Of a stretch of DNA of 56,693 bases, positions 16,172-25,423 are shown in pieces. The DNA comes from Hominimerdicola alba (lineage in GTDB: Bacteria; Bacillota; Clostridia; Oscillospirales; Ruminococcaceae). Position numbers and translations under genes: made by a program. The DNA lies in NCBI RefSeq assembly GCF_900112155.1, contig NZ_FOKQ01000028.1, positions 1 to 56,693 on the forward strand. The letters run 5' to 3'. The notes under the pieces were generated by a model. That model had not been told where the DNA came from, searched no databases, and saw only the letters and a program-made list of their open reading frames with translations. How positions within the stretch are numbered: the stretch's first letter is position 1; each line of letters opens with the position of its first letter.

Positions 16172-16663
16172 ATGGCAAATAAGATAAAGATTCAGATGAG
16201 CATAATGATGGGTGTTACGCTAAGTCTTTGCCTTTCATTCGTGGGGTCTTTTACCTCAGGTAATTTTACCGTGGGATCCTTTCTGGTGGGTTTTCTTGAA
16301 AGTCTTTTGATAAGTCTTGTGATCGGATATTTCGTTCCTATGAAGCTCCTTGAAGATAAAGCCTGCGAGAAAGCCGGGATAACAGGAAAGCCTTTGCCTT
16401 GCAGGGCACTGGGCAGTTTTATCTCCGATCTGATCTACACCCCGATAATCACTATCTTTATGGTGACTATAAATTTCGTGAAGATACCGGCCGCTCACAG
16501 ACCGCCTTACGTTCTTATGCTTGGTAAATCCATGCTTATAAGCTTTGTTGTGGCTTACCTCATAGTATTTCTGGTGGCTGATAATTACATGAAGATCATT
16601 CTTAAAAGGAATGGTGTGGGCGGACCACCCGAGGGCGGCAGACCCGATATGAGAAATAAATAA
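16172..16663 (+). CDS. Four-TM membrane protein, DUF2798-like
   Basis: A 163-residue membrane protein with four predicted helices (about residues 11-27, 38-57, 87-104, 121-140). The arrangement looks like two related two-helix units, each starting with a short amphipathic stretch and containing a polar-substituted helix (GVTLSLCLSFVGSF, SDLIYTPIITIFMV). This resembles DUF2798 proteins, whose function is unknown. The tail is Gly/Pro-rich (GGPPEGGRPD). Translation starts at an ATG behind a GGGGGTATGCC site. It is a single-gene unit with promoter and terminator. Confidence 0.75.
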   Translation: MANKIKIQMSIMMGVTLSLCLSFVGSFTSGNFTVGSFLVGFLESLLISLVIGYFVPMKLLEDKACEKAGITGKPLPCRALGSFISDLIYTPIITIFMVTINFVKIPAAHRPPYVLMLGKSMLISFVVAYLIVFLVADNYMKIILKRNGVGGPPEGGRPDMRNK

Positions 16664-16690
16664 CAAAGTTTCTTTGGGTAAACTTTGTTT
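16662..16690 (+). terminator. Hairpin directly after the four-TM gene
   Basis: AACAAAGTTT pairs with AAACTTTGTT over an eight-base loop, overlapping the stop codon. It is AT-rich and weaker than the terminator at 16741. Confidence 0.5.
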
Positions 16691-16740
16691 CTGGAAATCG
16701 GCTTTAAGTCTGCGGTCAGCATAAATAATGCATTTTAAGG

Positions 16741-16777
16741 GCGCTTTTGTCATAGTATGGCAAAAGTGCTTTTTTAT
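16741..16777 (+). terminator. Terminator ahead of hrcA
   Basis: GCGCTTTTGTCA pairs with TGGCAAAAGTGC (including G-U) over a short loop and is followed by six T. Confidence 0.85.
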
Positions 16778-16933
16778 ATTCTTTCATCAACGGGGTGATC
16801 CGGGAAGTTGGTTTATGCTGAAATAAGCCCGAAAACAGTGGACTATGTCGATGTGTACGTCAGCTTTGTTTAATGTGTACAATTTGCTTTTGACAGGATT
16901 TTTAAGTTTGGTGAAAAAATTAGTCCAAAGGTC

Positions 16934-16962
16934 TTGACAAAATGAAGAAAAAGGGTTAAACT
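16934..16962 (+). promoter_or_regulatory. Promoter of hrcA-grpE-dnaK-dnaJ
   Basis: TTGACA, 17 bases, TAAACT, immediately upstream of the CIRCE operator. Confidence 0.8.
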
Positions 16963-16966
16963 ATAT

Positions 16967-16993
16967 TTAGCACTCAGAGAGAATGAGTGCTAA
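16967..16993 (+). promoter_or_regulatory. CIRCE operator (HrcA binding site)
   Basis: TTAGCACTC, nine bases, GAGTGCTAA: a perfect match to the CIRCE consensus. It starts 5 bases after the -10 element, so HrcA bound here would block transcription until heat stress. Confidence 0.98.
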
Positions 16994-17007
16994 CACCTGA
17001 AAGTCGC

Positions 17008-17016
17008 GAGTGCTAA
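17008..17016 (+). promoter_or_regulatory. Extra CIRCE half-site
   Basis: A third exact GAGTGCTAA lies 14 bases beyond the complete operator, in the 5' leader of hrcA. It has no matching left arm except that of the main operator. Confidence 0.7.
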
Positions 17017-17052
17017 ACAAGCTGAACTCAGGAAAGGCGGGACGGTGAGCAG

Positions 17053-18066
17053 ATGGACGACAGAAAACTAAAGATATTGTCCGCAGTTGTGGACGAATAT
17101 ATAGTATCGGGAGAGCCTGTTGGCTCCAAGGCGATAATGGCTCATGTCAAAGCATCTTCCGCCACGATACGAAACGAGATGGCAGAGCTTGAAAAGCAGG
17201 GCTATCTTGAACAGCCCCACACTTCGGCGGGGCGAGTACCTACTTATAAAGGGTACAGACTTTATGTGGATAAGCTGATGGAGCAGAACCCTCTGAGTGA
17301 GGAGGAGAAGGACAGGCTGGATTCCATGCTTCCCGATGACTTCGTCACCGAGAAAGATCTGGTGGAAAGCGCTTCTCTTGCACTGGCAGAGCTCACAAAG
17401 TGTGCTACGGTGGTAGCAAACTCCACACCTAAATTTTCGCTGATATCTAAGGTCGAGGTAATACCCACGGGCAAGAGGATGTACGTCATACTGATGATAA
17501 CATCCAACGGTGAGATCAAAAATAAGGTCTGCCGACTGGAATTCGATCTTACACACGAACAGCTGGAATTCTTTGATAATTTCGTTAAGCAGAACCTGAA
17601 CGGTGTGCCGATCAGCGAGATATCAGACGCTAACATGGAAAAGCTGACGGAGGCTATGGGAACTTACATGATGACCCTTTCTCCGCTGGTTTCCGAAGTA
17701 CTGAAAATGACCAAGGAACTCGATCGGAGCGTGAGCCTTAAAGGGCAGAAAAATCTGCTGACCTGCAAGGATCTCGACCAGACCGAGATAATATCTTTCC
17801 TTGATAACGAAAAGGAACTCATGGCGTTTATCGACAGCACATTCTCAGGACTGAACGTAATGTTTTCACCCGAGACTGACGGATTTGTGATACACAATTC
17901 TTCGATGATAACCGCACCGTTCTCAAAGGACGGACAGATGGCAGGTGCACTTGGTCTGATAGGACCCATGAGGATAGATTACGCAAAATTCATACCATAT
18001 CTTGAATACTTCACATCGAGGATAACAGACCTGATATCCGAGAGAGATGACAATGATGATAAGTAA
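17053..18066 (+). CDS. hrcA: Heat-inducible transcription repressor HrcA
   Basis: HrcA binds CIRCE and represses class I heat-shock genes; GroEL normally keeps it active. The N-terminal winged helix includes VVDEYIVSGEPVGSKAI and SSATIRNEMAELEKQGYLEQ, followed by PHTSAGRVPTYKGYRLYVD, the strongest family signature. The C-terminal GAF-like half ends with LGLIGPMRIDYAKFIPYLEY. The length of 337 residues is usual. It is the first gene of its own regulon, 21 bases ahead of grpE, giving autoregulation through the CIRCE at 16967. Confidence 0.97.
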   Translation: MDDRKLKILSAVVDEYIVSGEPVGSKAIMAHVKASSATIRNEMAELEKQGYLEQPHTSAGRVPTYKGYRLYVDKLMEQNPLSEEEKDRLDSMLPDDFVTEKDLVESASLALAELTKCATVVANSTPKFSLISKVEVIPTGKRMYVILMITSNGEIKNKVCRLEFDLTHEQLEFFDNFVKQNLNGVPISEISDANMEKLTEAMGTYMMTLSPLVSEVLKMTKELDRSVSLKGQKNLLTCKDLDQTEIISFLDNEKELMAFIDSTFSGLNVMFSPETDGFVIHNSSMITAPFSKDGQMAGALGLIGPMRIDYAKFIPYLEYFTSRITDLISERDDNDDK

Positions 18067-18086
18067 CAGAAAGGCAGGCGCTGGAA

Positions 18087-18659
18087 TTGGCTTTTGAAGA
18101 GAGACAGGATGAACTTGAAGAGGAAGCAGTGAACACTGAGGAAACAGCTGAGGACACTGCGGAGGATACGGAGAAAGAAGAAAATAACGATACTGCCCCC
18201 GAGGAAGAGAATACTCAGAGCGAGGAGGAAAAGCTCAAAGCTGAGCTGGCTGATACCAAGGATAAGTACCTGAGACTTATGGCTGAGTACGATAACTTCC
18301 GCAAGCGTTCAGCTAAGGAAAGACTTGATATCTCGGCATCGGTAAAGGCTGATACAGTGGCTGACATACTCCCCGTTATGGATAATTTCGAGAGAGCACT
18401 GGGCACTGAAACTCAGGACGAAGCTTACAAGGCAGGCATCGAGATGATATTCAAGCAGTTCAGCGATGCAATGACAAAGCTGGGCATCGAAGCTATCGAC
18501 CCTGTGGGTGAAGTATTCGACCCGAATATAGCAAATGCAGTAAACCAGATAGAAGACCCGGAGCTTGGCGAGAACGTTGTAGCTCAGGTATTCCAGAAGG
18601 GTTACAGGATAGGCGATAAGGTCATCAGATATGCGATGGTCGTTGTTGCTAATCCGTAG
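18087..18659 (+). CDS. grpE: Nucleotide exchange factor GrpE
   Basis: GrpE releases ADP from DnaK. The 190-residue protein has a long acidic N-terminal region (EE/ED-rich, residues 4-50), a helical dimerisation part with YDNFRKRSAKERLD, and the C-terminal beta domain ending EKGYRIGDKVIRYAMVVV-like (here QKGYRIGDKVIRYAMVVV). The frame opens with TTG at 18087, behind AAAGGCAGG; no in-frame ATG exists before the conserved helix, so TTG is the best start. It lies between hrcA and dnaK. Confidence 0.95.
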   Translation: MAFEERQDELEEEAVNTEETAEDTAEDTEKEENNDTAPEEENTQSEEEKLKAELADTKDKYLRLMAEYDNFRKRSAKERLDISASVKADTVADILPVMDNFERALGTETQDEAYKAGIEMIFKQFSDAMTKLGIEAIDPVGEVFDPNIANAVNQIEDPELGENVVAQVFQKGYRIGDKVIRYAMVVVANP

Positions 18660-18750
18660 TAAAAAACGTATGTAAACATAGCATGGTATTAAATGCCTTG
18701 TAAAATCACTTGAACCATATAAACAGAGTAAACTGAAAGGATGATATTTT

Positions 18751-20616
18751 ATGGCAAAGATAATCGGTATTGACCTTGGTACTACAAACTCCTGTGTAGC
18801 AGTTATGGAAGGCGGCGAAGCAGTAGTAATCCCTAACAGCGAAGGTGCTAGAACTACTCCTTCCGTTGTTGGTCTTTCAAAGACAGGCGACAGACTTGTT
18901 GGTCAGGTCGCAAAGAGACAGGCTGTTACAAACTTCGAGAACACTGTTATCTCCATCAAGAGACACATGGGTTCCGATTACAAGGCAACTATGGGCGGCA
19001 AGGAGTATACTCCTCAGGAGATCTCCGCTATGATACTCCAGAAGCTGAAGGCTGACGCTGAGGCTTATCTGGGCGAGAAGGTAACAGAGGCTGTTATCAC
19101 AGTTCCTGCTTACTTCACCGACTCTCAAAGACAGGCAACTAAGGACGCAGGTCAGATCGCAGGTCTGACTGTTAAGAGAATAATCAACGAGCCTACCGCT
19201 GCTGCTCTTTCCTACGGTATCGATAAGGAAGAGGATCAGAAGGTAATGGTATACGACCTCGGCGGTGGTACATTCGATGTATCCATCATCGAGATGGGCG
19301 ACGGCGTTACCGAGGTTCTTGCTACAGCAGGTAACAACAAGCTGGGCGGCGATGACTTCGACCAGAGGATCATCGACTGGATGGTAGCTGAGTTCAAGAC
19401 AGCTGAGGGCGTTGACCTGACTGCTGACAAGCTGGCTATGCAGAGACTGAAGGAAGCTGCTGAGAAGGCTAAGATTGAGCTGTCTTCTACTCCTTCTTCC
19501 ACAATCTCCCTTCCTTTCATCACTGCTGATTCCACAGGTCCCAAGCACCTGGAGATGACACTTACACAGGCTAAGTTCAATGAGATGACAGCTGATCTGG
19601 TTGAGTCCACAATGGGTCCTGTAAGACAGGCACTGAGCGACTCCGGTCTTTCCGCAGGCGACCTGCAGAAGGTACTGATGGTTGGTGGTTCATCCAGAAT
19701 CCCTGCAGTTCAGGAAGCTGTTAAGAGATTCATCGGCAAGGAGCCTTTCAAGGGCATCAACCCCGATGAGTGTGTTGCACTGGGTGCTGCATATCAGGGC
19801 GGCGTTCTCGGCGGCGACGTTAAGGACGGTCTGCTGCTGCTGGACGTAACTCCTCTGTCACTGGGTCTTGAGACTATGGGCGGCGTATGCACCAAGATCA
19901 TCGAGAGAAATACAACTATCCCTACCAAGAAGAGCCAGATCTTCTCCACCGCTGCTGATAACCAGAGCGCTGTTGATATCAACGTTCTTCAGGGTGAGAG
20001 AGAGTTCGCAAGAGATAATAAGCAGCTGGGTATGTTCCGTCTCGACGGTATCGCTCCCGCTCCCAGAGGTATACCTCAGATCGAAGTAACATTCGATATC
20101 GATGCTAACGGTATCGTACACGTTTCCGCTAAGGATCTGGGCACAGGCAAGGAGCAGAACATCACCATCACTTCTTCTACAAATATGTCCAAGGAAGACA
20201 TAGACAAGGCTGTCAAGGAAGCAGAAGCTTTTGCTGCTGAGGACGCTAAGAAGAAGGAAGAAGTTGACATCAGAAACAACGGCGACCAGCTTGCATTCCA
20301 GGCTGAGAAGGCTCTGAAGGACTTCGGCGACAAGGTAGACGCAGGCGACAAGGCTGACTGCGAGACCAAGATCGAAGCTCTTAAGGAAGCACTGAAGGGT
20401 ACTGATACTGATGCTATCAAGGCTAAGACCGAAGAACTGCAGAAGACTTTCGAGGCTATCGCTACCAAGGTTTATCAGCAGGCAGGCGCACAGGGCGGCG
20501 CACAGGGCTTTGACCCCAACAGCATGAACATGGGCGGCGGAGCTTCCGCAGGTGCTGCTGACACCAACAAGGGCGGCGATGATGTAATCGACGCTGAGTT
20601 CACTGACGCAGACTGA
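18751..20616 (+). CDS. dnaK: Molecular chaperone DnaK (Hsp70)
   Basis: The 621-residue Hsp70 shows [17 protein letters not shown] (phosphate loop 1), [40 protein letters not shown] (phosphate loop 2) and [11 protein letters not shown] for ATP binding, then the substrate-binding domain from about residue 360 and a C-terminal lid ending in [11 protein letters not shown]. Codon use is strongly biased compared with neighbours (AAG, GGC and CTG dominate), as expected for a highly expressed gene. The start follows AAAGGATGATATTTT. It lies 91 bases behind grpE, without a second CIRCE. Confidence 0.98.
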   Translation: MAKIIGIDLGTTNSCVAVMEGGEAVVIPNSEGARTTPSVVGLSKTGDRLVGQVAKRQAVTNFENTVISIKRHMGSDYKATMGGKEYTPQEISAMILQKLKADAEAYLGEKVTEAVITVPAYFTDSQRQATKDAGQIAGLTVKRIINEPTAAALSYGIDKEEDQKVMVYDLGGGTFDVSIIEMGDGVTEVLATAGNNKLGGDDFDQRIIDWMVAEFKTAEGVDLTADKLAMQRLKEAAEKAKIELSSTPSSTISLPFITADSTGPKHLEMTLTQAKFNEMTADLVESTMGPVRQALSDSGLSAGDLQKVLMVGGSSRIPAVQEAVKRFIGKEPFKGINPDECVALGAAYQGGVLGGDVKDGLLLLDVTPLSLGLETMGGVCTKIIERNTTIPTKKSQIFSTAADNQSAVDINVLQGEREFARDNKQLGMFRLDGIAPAPRGIPQIEVTFDIDANGIVHVSAKDLGTGKEQNITITSSTNMSKEDIDKAVKEAEAFAAEDAKKKEEVDIRNNGDQLAFQAEKALKDFGDKVDAGDKADCETKIEALKEALKGTDTDAIKAKTEELQKTFEAIATKVYQQAGAQGGAQGFDPNSMNMGGGASAGAADTNKGGDDVIDAEFTDAD

Positions 20617-20637
20617 TATACAGATAATTGACGGCAG

Positions 20638-20664
20638 CCTCCGTTCCGTTTTGCGGAATGGGGG
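20638..20664 (+). promoter_or_regulatory. Hairpin between dnaK and dnaJ
   Basis: An 11-bp stem with G-U pairs (CCTCCGTTCCG with CGGAATGGGGG) and a five-base loop, without a T-run. It probably acts as an mRNA stabiliser or processing site that sets DnaK above DnaJ. Confidence 0.6.
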
Positions 20665-20688
20665 TATACCGCTTTAGGAGCGATATAT

Positions 20689-21837
20689 ATGGCAGATAAA
20701 AGAGATTACTATGAAGTCCTCGGCGTGCAGAAAGGTGCCTCGGAGGACGAGCTAAAAAAAGCATTCCGTAAGCTTGCCAAGCAGTATCACCCCGATCTTC
20801 ACCCGGGAGATAAGGAAGCAGAGGAGAAATTCAAGGAGATAAATGAGGCTTATGAAGTCCTCTCCGACCCTGACAAAAAGGCTAGGTACGATCAGTTCGG
20901 TCATGCAGGCGTTGATCCCAATTACGGCGGCGGTGCAGGCGGCGGATTCGGCGGATTCTCGGACATGGGCGATATTTTCGATTCCATATTCGGCGGATTC
21001 GGTTTTGGCGGCGGCGGACGTTCCACCAACCCCAATGCCCCAAGGCGCGGCGGCGATATCCGTGCTAATCTCACCATTGATTTCATGGAAGCTTGCTCGG
21101 GCAAAAAGGTGAAGATGAAGTATGCAAGGAACGAGACTTGTCCTGACTGTAACGGAACAGGCGCGGCAGCAGGAACTTCACCCAAGACTTGTCCCGATTG
21201 TCATGGTACAGGTCAGGTAAGGATAAGCCAGAGAACTCCTTTTGGAAATATTTCTCAGACTACCACCTGTTCACGCTGCGGCGGCAAGGGCAGGATAGTT
21301 GATAATCCCTGCCGCACCTGCGGTGGTCAGGGCATCGTCAAGAAGTCCGTTGAGAGGGATATCGATATCCCTGCAGGTATAGATGATGGTCAGACACTGA
21401 GAGTTGCAGGTGAGGGTCACAGAGGTTCAAACGGCGGACCCAACGGCGACCTGCATATCAATATCACAGTTCGTCCCGACCCCATATTCGAGCGCGACGG
21501 TTTCGATGTATGGACTGATATTCCGATTACTTACGCTCAGGCAACTCTGGGTGATGAGATAACCGTACCTACCGTTGGCGGCAAGGTGAAGTACAATGTT
21601 CCTGAGGGAACACAGAACAACACCGTTTTCAGGCTGAAAGGCAAGGGTATCAAGCGTCTTAACCGCAATGATTACGGCGACCATTACGTGCGCATAAACG
21701 TTGAAGTGCCTCGCAATCTGAACCGTGAGCAGAAGGAGAAGCTCCGCGAGTTTGAGCGTTCGCTGAACGAGAAGAACTACGCAAAGAAGAACTCTTTCAA
21801 AGAAAAGCTGGACAAGATCAAGGACATTTTCAAATAA
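20689..21837 (+). CDS. dnaJ: Chaperone DnaJ (Hsp40)
   Basis: DnaJ delivers substrates to DnaK and stimulates its ATPase. The 382-residue protein has a J domain with the HPD motif ([20 protein letters not shown]), a G/F-rich linker (residues 75-115), a zinc region with four CxxCxGxG repeats ([32 protein letters not shown]) and the two C-terminal beta domains. It is a complete type I DnaJ. The start has TTTAGGAGCGATAT upstream. It ends the heat-shock operon; a terminator follows. Confidence 0.97.
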   Translation: MADKRDYYEVLGVQKGASEDELKKAFRKLAKQYHPDLHPGDKEAEEKFKEINEAYEVLSDPDKKARYDQFGHAGVDPNYGGGAGGGFGGFSDMGDIFDSIFGGFGFGGGGRSTNPNAPRRGGDIRANLTIDFMEACSGKKVKMKYARNETCPDCNGTGAAAGTSPKTCPDCHGTGQVRISQRTPFGNISQTTTCSRCGGKGRIVDNPCRTCGGQGIVKKSVERDIDIPAGIDDGQTLRVAGEGHRGSNGGPNGDLHINITVRPDPIFERDGFDVWTDIPITYAQATLGDEITVPTVGGKVKYNVPEGTQNNTVFRLKGKGIKRLNRNDYGDHYVRINVEVPRNLNREQKEKLREFERSLNEKNYAKKNSFKEKLDKIKDIFK

Positions 21838-21872
21838 TACCCGATTACGTAAAAGCTATAAAATATCACCGA

Positions 21873-21902
21873 CTGACCTTGCATATGCGGGGTCAGTTTT
21901 TT
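21873..21902 (+). terminator. Terminator of the dnaK operon
   Basis: CTGACCTTGC pairs with GCGGGGTCAG (two G-U) around an ATAT tetraloop, followed by six T. Confidence 0.9.
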
Positions 21903-21951
21903 GTCCTCGGGCGGATGGCTCGATTAGTCACGTAAAATTTTTTTGAAGTCC

Positions 21952-21980
21952 TTGTAATATCGGTTTTGATATGGTATAAT
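21952..21980 (+). promoter_or_regulatory. Promoter of the methionine synthase genes
   Basis: TTGTAA, 17 bases ending ATGG, TATAAT. The last base of the -10 is the T of an ATG (21979), which shows that this ATG cannot be the translation start. Confidence 0.8.
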
Positions 21981-22011
21981 GAAAAAAATATGTAGTTTGG
22001 AGGACGGCGGT

Positions 22012-22701
22012 TTGAACGGTCATTTGCAGGTCGGGCTGGAAAGTCTTGACAAAAAGGAAGCCCTGCGCTATATGGGTTACAGGGATACTGACCCCGATGA
22101 AAAGATACTTTCCATGATGGACGAGTGCGAAAAGGCTCTGCTTGCGGTTATCAAACCCTGCTGTATCTACCATGTTTTCGATATCGAAACTGTCAGCAAT
22201 GGTGTAGCGGTCTGCGGGACTTCTCTTGTGCTGGAGGGCAATGCCATCAGGGAGCATCTTGCGGGGTGCTGTAAGGCTGTGCTTATGGCGGCAACACTTT
22301 CTGCTCATGCGGACAGGGTGATACGCCGTTTTGAAGCCACCGACATGACACGCGCGGTGATGGCAGATTTTCTGGCAAGTGCGGCTGTTGAACAGGTGTG
22401 CGATCAAGCAGAGAATGCCATAGGGCAGGAGTTTGCGGCTTATTATCGGACATGGCGGTTTTCTCCGGGCTACGGTGACCTTCCGCTGGATATTCAGGGG
22501 AGCTTTCTCGATGTTTTGCAGGCTCAGAAGCTCATAGGGCTGAATGCCACCGCAAGCAATATCCTTACGCCGAGAAAATCCGTGACGGCGGTGATAGGTC
22601 TTAGTGAAAATGAGATACAAAAGGGCAGACAGGGCTGTTCTGCCTGCAATATGAAAGATGTTTGTCAGTTCAGGAAAAGAGGGGAACATTGTGGGGTTTA
22701 G
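22012..22701 (+). CDS. Stand-alone methionine synthase activation domain protein
   Basis: A 229-residue protein matching the C-terminal activation domain of cobalamin-dependent methionine synthase, which re-methylates oxidised cob(II)alamin using SAM. Visible features are the helical ATLSAHADRVIRRFEATDM and AAVEQVCDQAEN, then RFSPGYGDLPLDIQ, the SAM-binding RxxxGY-type block, and LTPRKSVTAVIGLS. A Cys cluster (CSACNMKDVCQFRKRGEHC) ends the protein. The start is taken as TTG at 22012 behind GGAGGACGG, since the in-frame ATG at 21979 overlaps the -10. It overlaps the metH start by 11 bases, so the two act in trans as one enzyme. Confidence 0.88.
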   Translation: MNGHLQVGLESLDKKEALRYMGYRDTDPDEKILSMMDECEKALLAVIKPCCIYHVFDIETVSNGVAVCGTSLVLEGNAIREHLAGCCKAVLMAATLSAHADRVIRRFEATDMTRAVMADFLASAAVEQVCDQAENAIGQEFAAYYRTWRFSPGYGDLPLDIQGSFLDVLQAQKLIGLNATASNILTPRKSVTAVIGLSENEIQKGRQGCSACNMKDVCQFRKRGEHCGV

Positions 22702-25057
22702 AGAACTTTTAAAAACCAAGGAATTTGTGATACTTGACGGTGCTATGGGTACCATGCTTCAGGCTAAGGGTCTGAAAATGGGCGAAACGCCCGAGGTCAT
22801 GAATATAGAAAAGCCCGAATGGCTGCTGGATATACACAGGCAGTACATTGAGGCTGGCTCCGATGTTATCTACGCCAACACTTTCGGCGGAAACAGGCAC
22901 AAGCTGGCAAAGAGCGGATATTCCGTTGATACACTGATCGGCGAGGGTATACGCCTTGCGAAGCAGGCTGCTGAGGGTCATGATACCCTTGTGGCACTGG
23001 ATATTGGTTCAATCGGACAGATGCTTGAACCTACGGGCACGCTGACTTTCGAGGAGGCTTACGATATCTTCAAGGAAATGGTCATCGCAGGCAAGGAAGC
23101 TGATGTTATCGTTTTTGAGACCATGACCGACCTCTACGAGTTGAAAGCGGCTATCCTTGCGGCTAAGGAGAACAGCGACCTGCCCATAATGTGTACCATG
23201 ACTTTCGAGGAGAATATGCGTACTTTCACAGGTGTTGATATCAGCGCCATGTGCCTTACTGCTGAGGGCTTGGGTGTTGATGCTCTGGGCGTTAACTGCT
23301 CTCTGGGACCCAAGGAGCTTTATCCTGTTGTTGAGAAGATATGTCAGTGGACAAACCTGCCTGTTGTGGTAAAGCCAAACGCAGGTTTGCCCGACCCTGT
23401 TACCAACGAATACAACTGTTCAGCCGAGGAATTTGCTGAGTTCGCCGAGAAGCTGATACCTCTTGGTATCAAAGTCATAGGCGGATGCTGCGGTACTGAC
23501 CCCACCTATATCGCCTCACTTAAAAAGATGCTGGATGGCAAGAAATACGTCAAGAGGGACGTTCATATCCCTGCTGTATGCTGTTCGCCTACTGAGACAG
23601 TTGTCATAGATCAGCCCAGAATTATCGGCGAGAGGATAAACCCCACAGGTAAAAAGCGCTTCAAGCAGGCACTTCTCGAGGGCGATATCGACTATATCCT
23701 GGGTCAGGCTATGGAGCAGATAGACGCGGGTGCTGATATCCTTGATGTCAACGTGGGACTTCCCGCTATTGACGAAAAGGCGATGATGGTCAAGGCTGTA
23801 AAGGCTTTGCAGGGTGTCTGCGATGTTCCGCTTCAGCTGGATTCCACCATACCTGAGGTAATGGAAGCGGCACTGAGGGTCTACAACGGCAAGCCCATCG
23901 TCAATTCCGTAAACGCTGAGGAAAAGTCCCTTGAAACCGTGCTTCCTCTTGTAAAGAAATACGGTGCGGCGGTGGTAGGTCTTACCCTTGACGAGAACGG
24001 CATACCCAAGACCGCCGATGCTCGTTTCGCACTGGCAAAGAAGATACTTGACCGCGCTATGGCTATCGGAATACGCAAAGAGGACGTTTATATTGACTGT
24101 CTTACGCTGACGGCTTCCGCTGAGCAGGAGAACGTTATGCAGACTGTCAATGCGGTGTACCGTGTAAAGCATGAGCTTGGTCTGCGCACTGTTCTGGGTG
24201 TGTCCAACATCAGCTTCGGTCTGCCAAGCAGAGAGATAGTAAACCACAACTTCCTGATGATGTGCCTGACAAGCGGTCTTGACCTGCCTATCATGAATCC
24301 GAATATCGATTCCATGACGGCAACTGTAAGAACTTATAAGCTGCTGACTAATATCGACAAGAACTCAATGGATTTCATTGCCCACTACGGCGCAGATACT
24401 TCTTCTCCCGCACCTAAGGCTGAGAAGAAATCCGACATGGACTTACCCTATGCTATCGAGCACGGTCTGAAGCACGAAGGCGCTGAGATAACGGCGAAAC
24501 TTCTGGAGACCACGGATTCCATGACCATCATCAACGAGATGCTTGTTCCCGCACTGGATAAAGCAGGCGAGCAGTTTGAAAAGGGGAAGATATTCCTGCC
24601 CCAGCTTATACAGACCGCAGGCGTTGCTCAGGGCTGTTTCGAGGTCATCAAGCAGAAGATGCTTGCCGATGGCGGCAGCAGTGTTTCAAAGGGCAAAATA
24701 ATCCTCGCAACGGTCAAGGGCGATATCCACGATATCGGCAAGAATATCGTGAAAGTTCTGCTGGAGAATTACGGCTATGAGGTCATCGACCTTGGCAAGG
24801 ACGTTGACTATCAGACCGTTGTTGATGCGGCTATCGAGAATGATGTTCATCTGGTCGGACTTTCTGCGCTGATGACCACAACTCTTGTCAGCATGGAAGA
24901 GACTATCAAACTTCTGCGTGCCAACAATGTTGACTGCAAGATAATGGTGGGCGGCGCAGTTGTCACCCCCGATTACGCCGAGCAGATAGGTGCGGATTTC
25001 TACTCCAAGGATGCTAAGCAGTCGGTGGATATTGCAAGGCAGGTATTCGGAAACTGA
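22691..25057 (+). CDS. metH: Cobalamin-dependent methionine synthase (without activation domain)
   Basis: Transfers a methyl group from methyltetrahydrofolate via cobalamin to homocysteine. Domains in order: homocysteine-binding barrel (VILDGAMGTMLQAKG at the start; Zn ligands in GVNCSLG and IGGCCGTDP), pterin-binding barrel (IGERINPTGKKRFKQA, DVNVGLP), B12 cap, and B12-binding domain with the cobalt ligand His in GDIHDIGKNIV and the VGLSALMTTT and GGAVVTPDYA blocks. At 788 residues it ends after the B12 domain; the activation domain is the separate upstream gene. The start is GTG at 22691, 8 bases after GAGGGG. Confidence 0.95.
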   Translation: MGFRELLKTKEFVILDGAMGTMLQAKGLKMGETPEVMNIEKPEWLLDIHRQYIEAGSDVIYANTFGGNRHKLAKSGYSVDTLIGEGIRLAKQAAEGHDTLVALDIGSIGQMLEPTGTLTFEEAYDIFKEMVIAGKEADVIVFETMTDLYELKAAILAAKENSDLPIMCTMTFEENMRTFTGVDISAMCLTAEGLGVDALGVNCSLGPKELYPVVEKICQWTNLPVVVKPNAGLPDPVTNEYNCSAEEFAEFAEKLIPLGIKVIGGCCGTDPTYIASLKKMLDGKKYVKRDVHIPAVCCSPTETVVIDQPRIIGERINPTGKKRFKQALLEGDIDYILGQAMEQIDAGADILDVNVGLPAIDEKAMMVKAVKALQGVCDVPLQLDSTIPEVMEAALRVYNGKPIVNSVNAEEKSLETVLPLVKKYGAAVVGLTLDENGIPKTADARFALAKKILDRAMAIGIRKEDVYIDCLTLTASAEQENVMQTVNAVYRVKHELGLRTVLGVSNISFGLPSREIVNHNFLMMCLTSGLDLPIMNPNIDSMTATVRTYKLLTNIDKNSMDFIAHYGADTSSPAPKAEKKSDMDLPYAIEHGLKHEGAEITAKLLETTDSMTIINEMLVPALDKAGEQFEKGKIFLPQLIQTAGVAQGCFEVIKQKMLADGGSSVSKGKIILATVKGDIHDIGKNIVKVLLENYGYEVIDLGKDVDYQTVVDAAIENDVHLVGLSALMTTTLVSMEETIKLLRANNVDCKIMVGGAVVTPDYAEQIGADFYSKDAKQSVDIARQVFGN

Positions 25058-25068
25058 ATAAAACATAT

Positions 25069-25115
25069 TTTTCCTCCCATGATAAGTGTGAAAGCTTATT
25101 TTGGGAGGAATTTTT
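25069..25115 (+). terminator. metH terminator that also sequesters the next ribosome site
   Basis: TTCCTCCCA (25071-25079) pairs with TGGGAGGAA (25102-25110), with an inner ATAAG/CTTAT stem, followed by TTTTT. The 3' arm GGGAGG is also the ribosome site for the ATG at 25116. Confidence 0.8.
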
Positions 25116-25337
25116 ATGTCAACAGGAAACAGATTTTACATCGCGGCAGTGTCAGCTTTTATTTTCGCTTTCGGAAACGGCAGATTTTTCGGCGGACTTG
25201 AGAATGCGTTTTTTCCGGCGCAAGCGGTGTGTTTTGAGGAAGAGACCGAAAGCGGCGAACTGACGGTGATAAATGGCGAGGGGGAGATAGAGATATCATT
25301 CAGGATAGCGGAGATAATTCGTGAAATTTTAGATTAG
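25116..25337 (+). CDS. Small protein with N-terminal hydrophobic segment, unknown function
   Basis: A 73-residue protein with a hydrophobic N-terminal stretch (about residues 6-20, FYIAAVSAFIFAFGNG) and an acidic second half (EEETESGELTVINGEGEIE). It may be membrane-attached. The ATG at 25116 has GGGAGGAATTTTT directly upstream, but that site lies in the 3' arm of the metH terminator stem, so translation may be poor or regulated. I do not recognise a family, and it could also be a chance frame. Confidence 0.5.
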   Translation: MSTGNRFYIAAVSAFIFAFGNGRFFGGLENAFFPAQAVCFEEETESGELTVINGEGEIEISFRIAEIIREILD

Positions 25338-25361
25338 TACGATAATTTGTACAATTAAGAT

Positions 25362-25390
25362 TTGACAAAAATGTCCCACAGTGGTATACT
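25362..25390 (+). promoter_or_regulatory. Promoter of addB-addA
   Basis: TTGACA, 17 bases ending GTGG, TATACT; 33 bases upstream of the addB ATG. Confidence 0.88.
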
Positions 25391-25423
25391 GTTAATAACT
25401 ATATCCTACGGGGAGGAATAATT

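Noticed and set aside
22691-22701. Frameshift in a single metH gene
   Set aside because: The domain order is reversed (activation domain upstream) and each frame has its own ribosome site, so this is a genuine two-gene layout.
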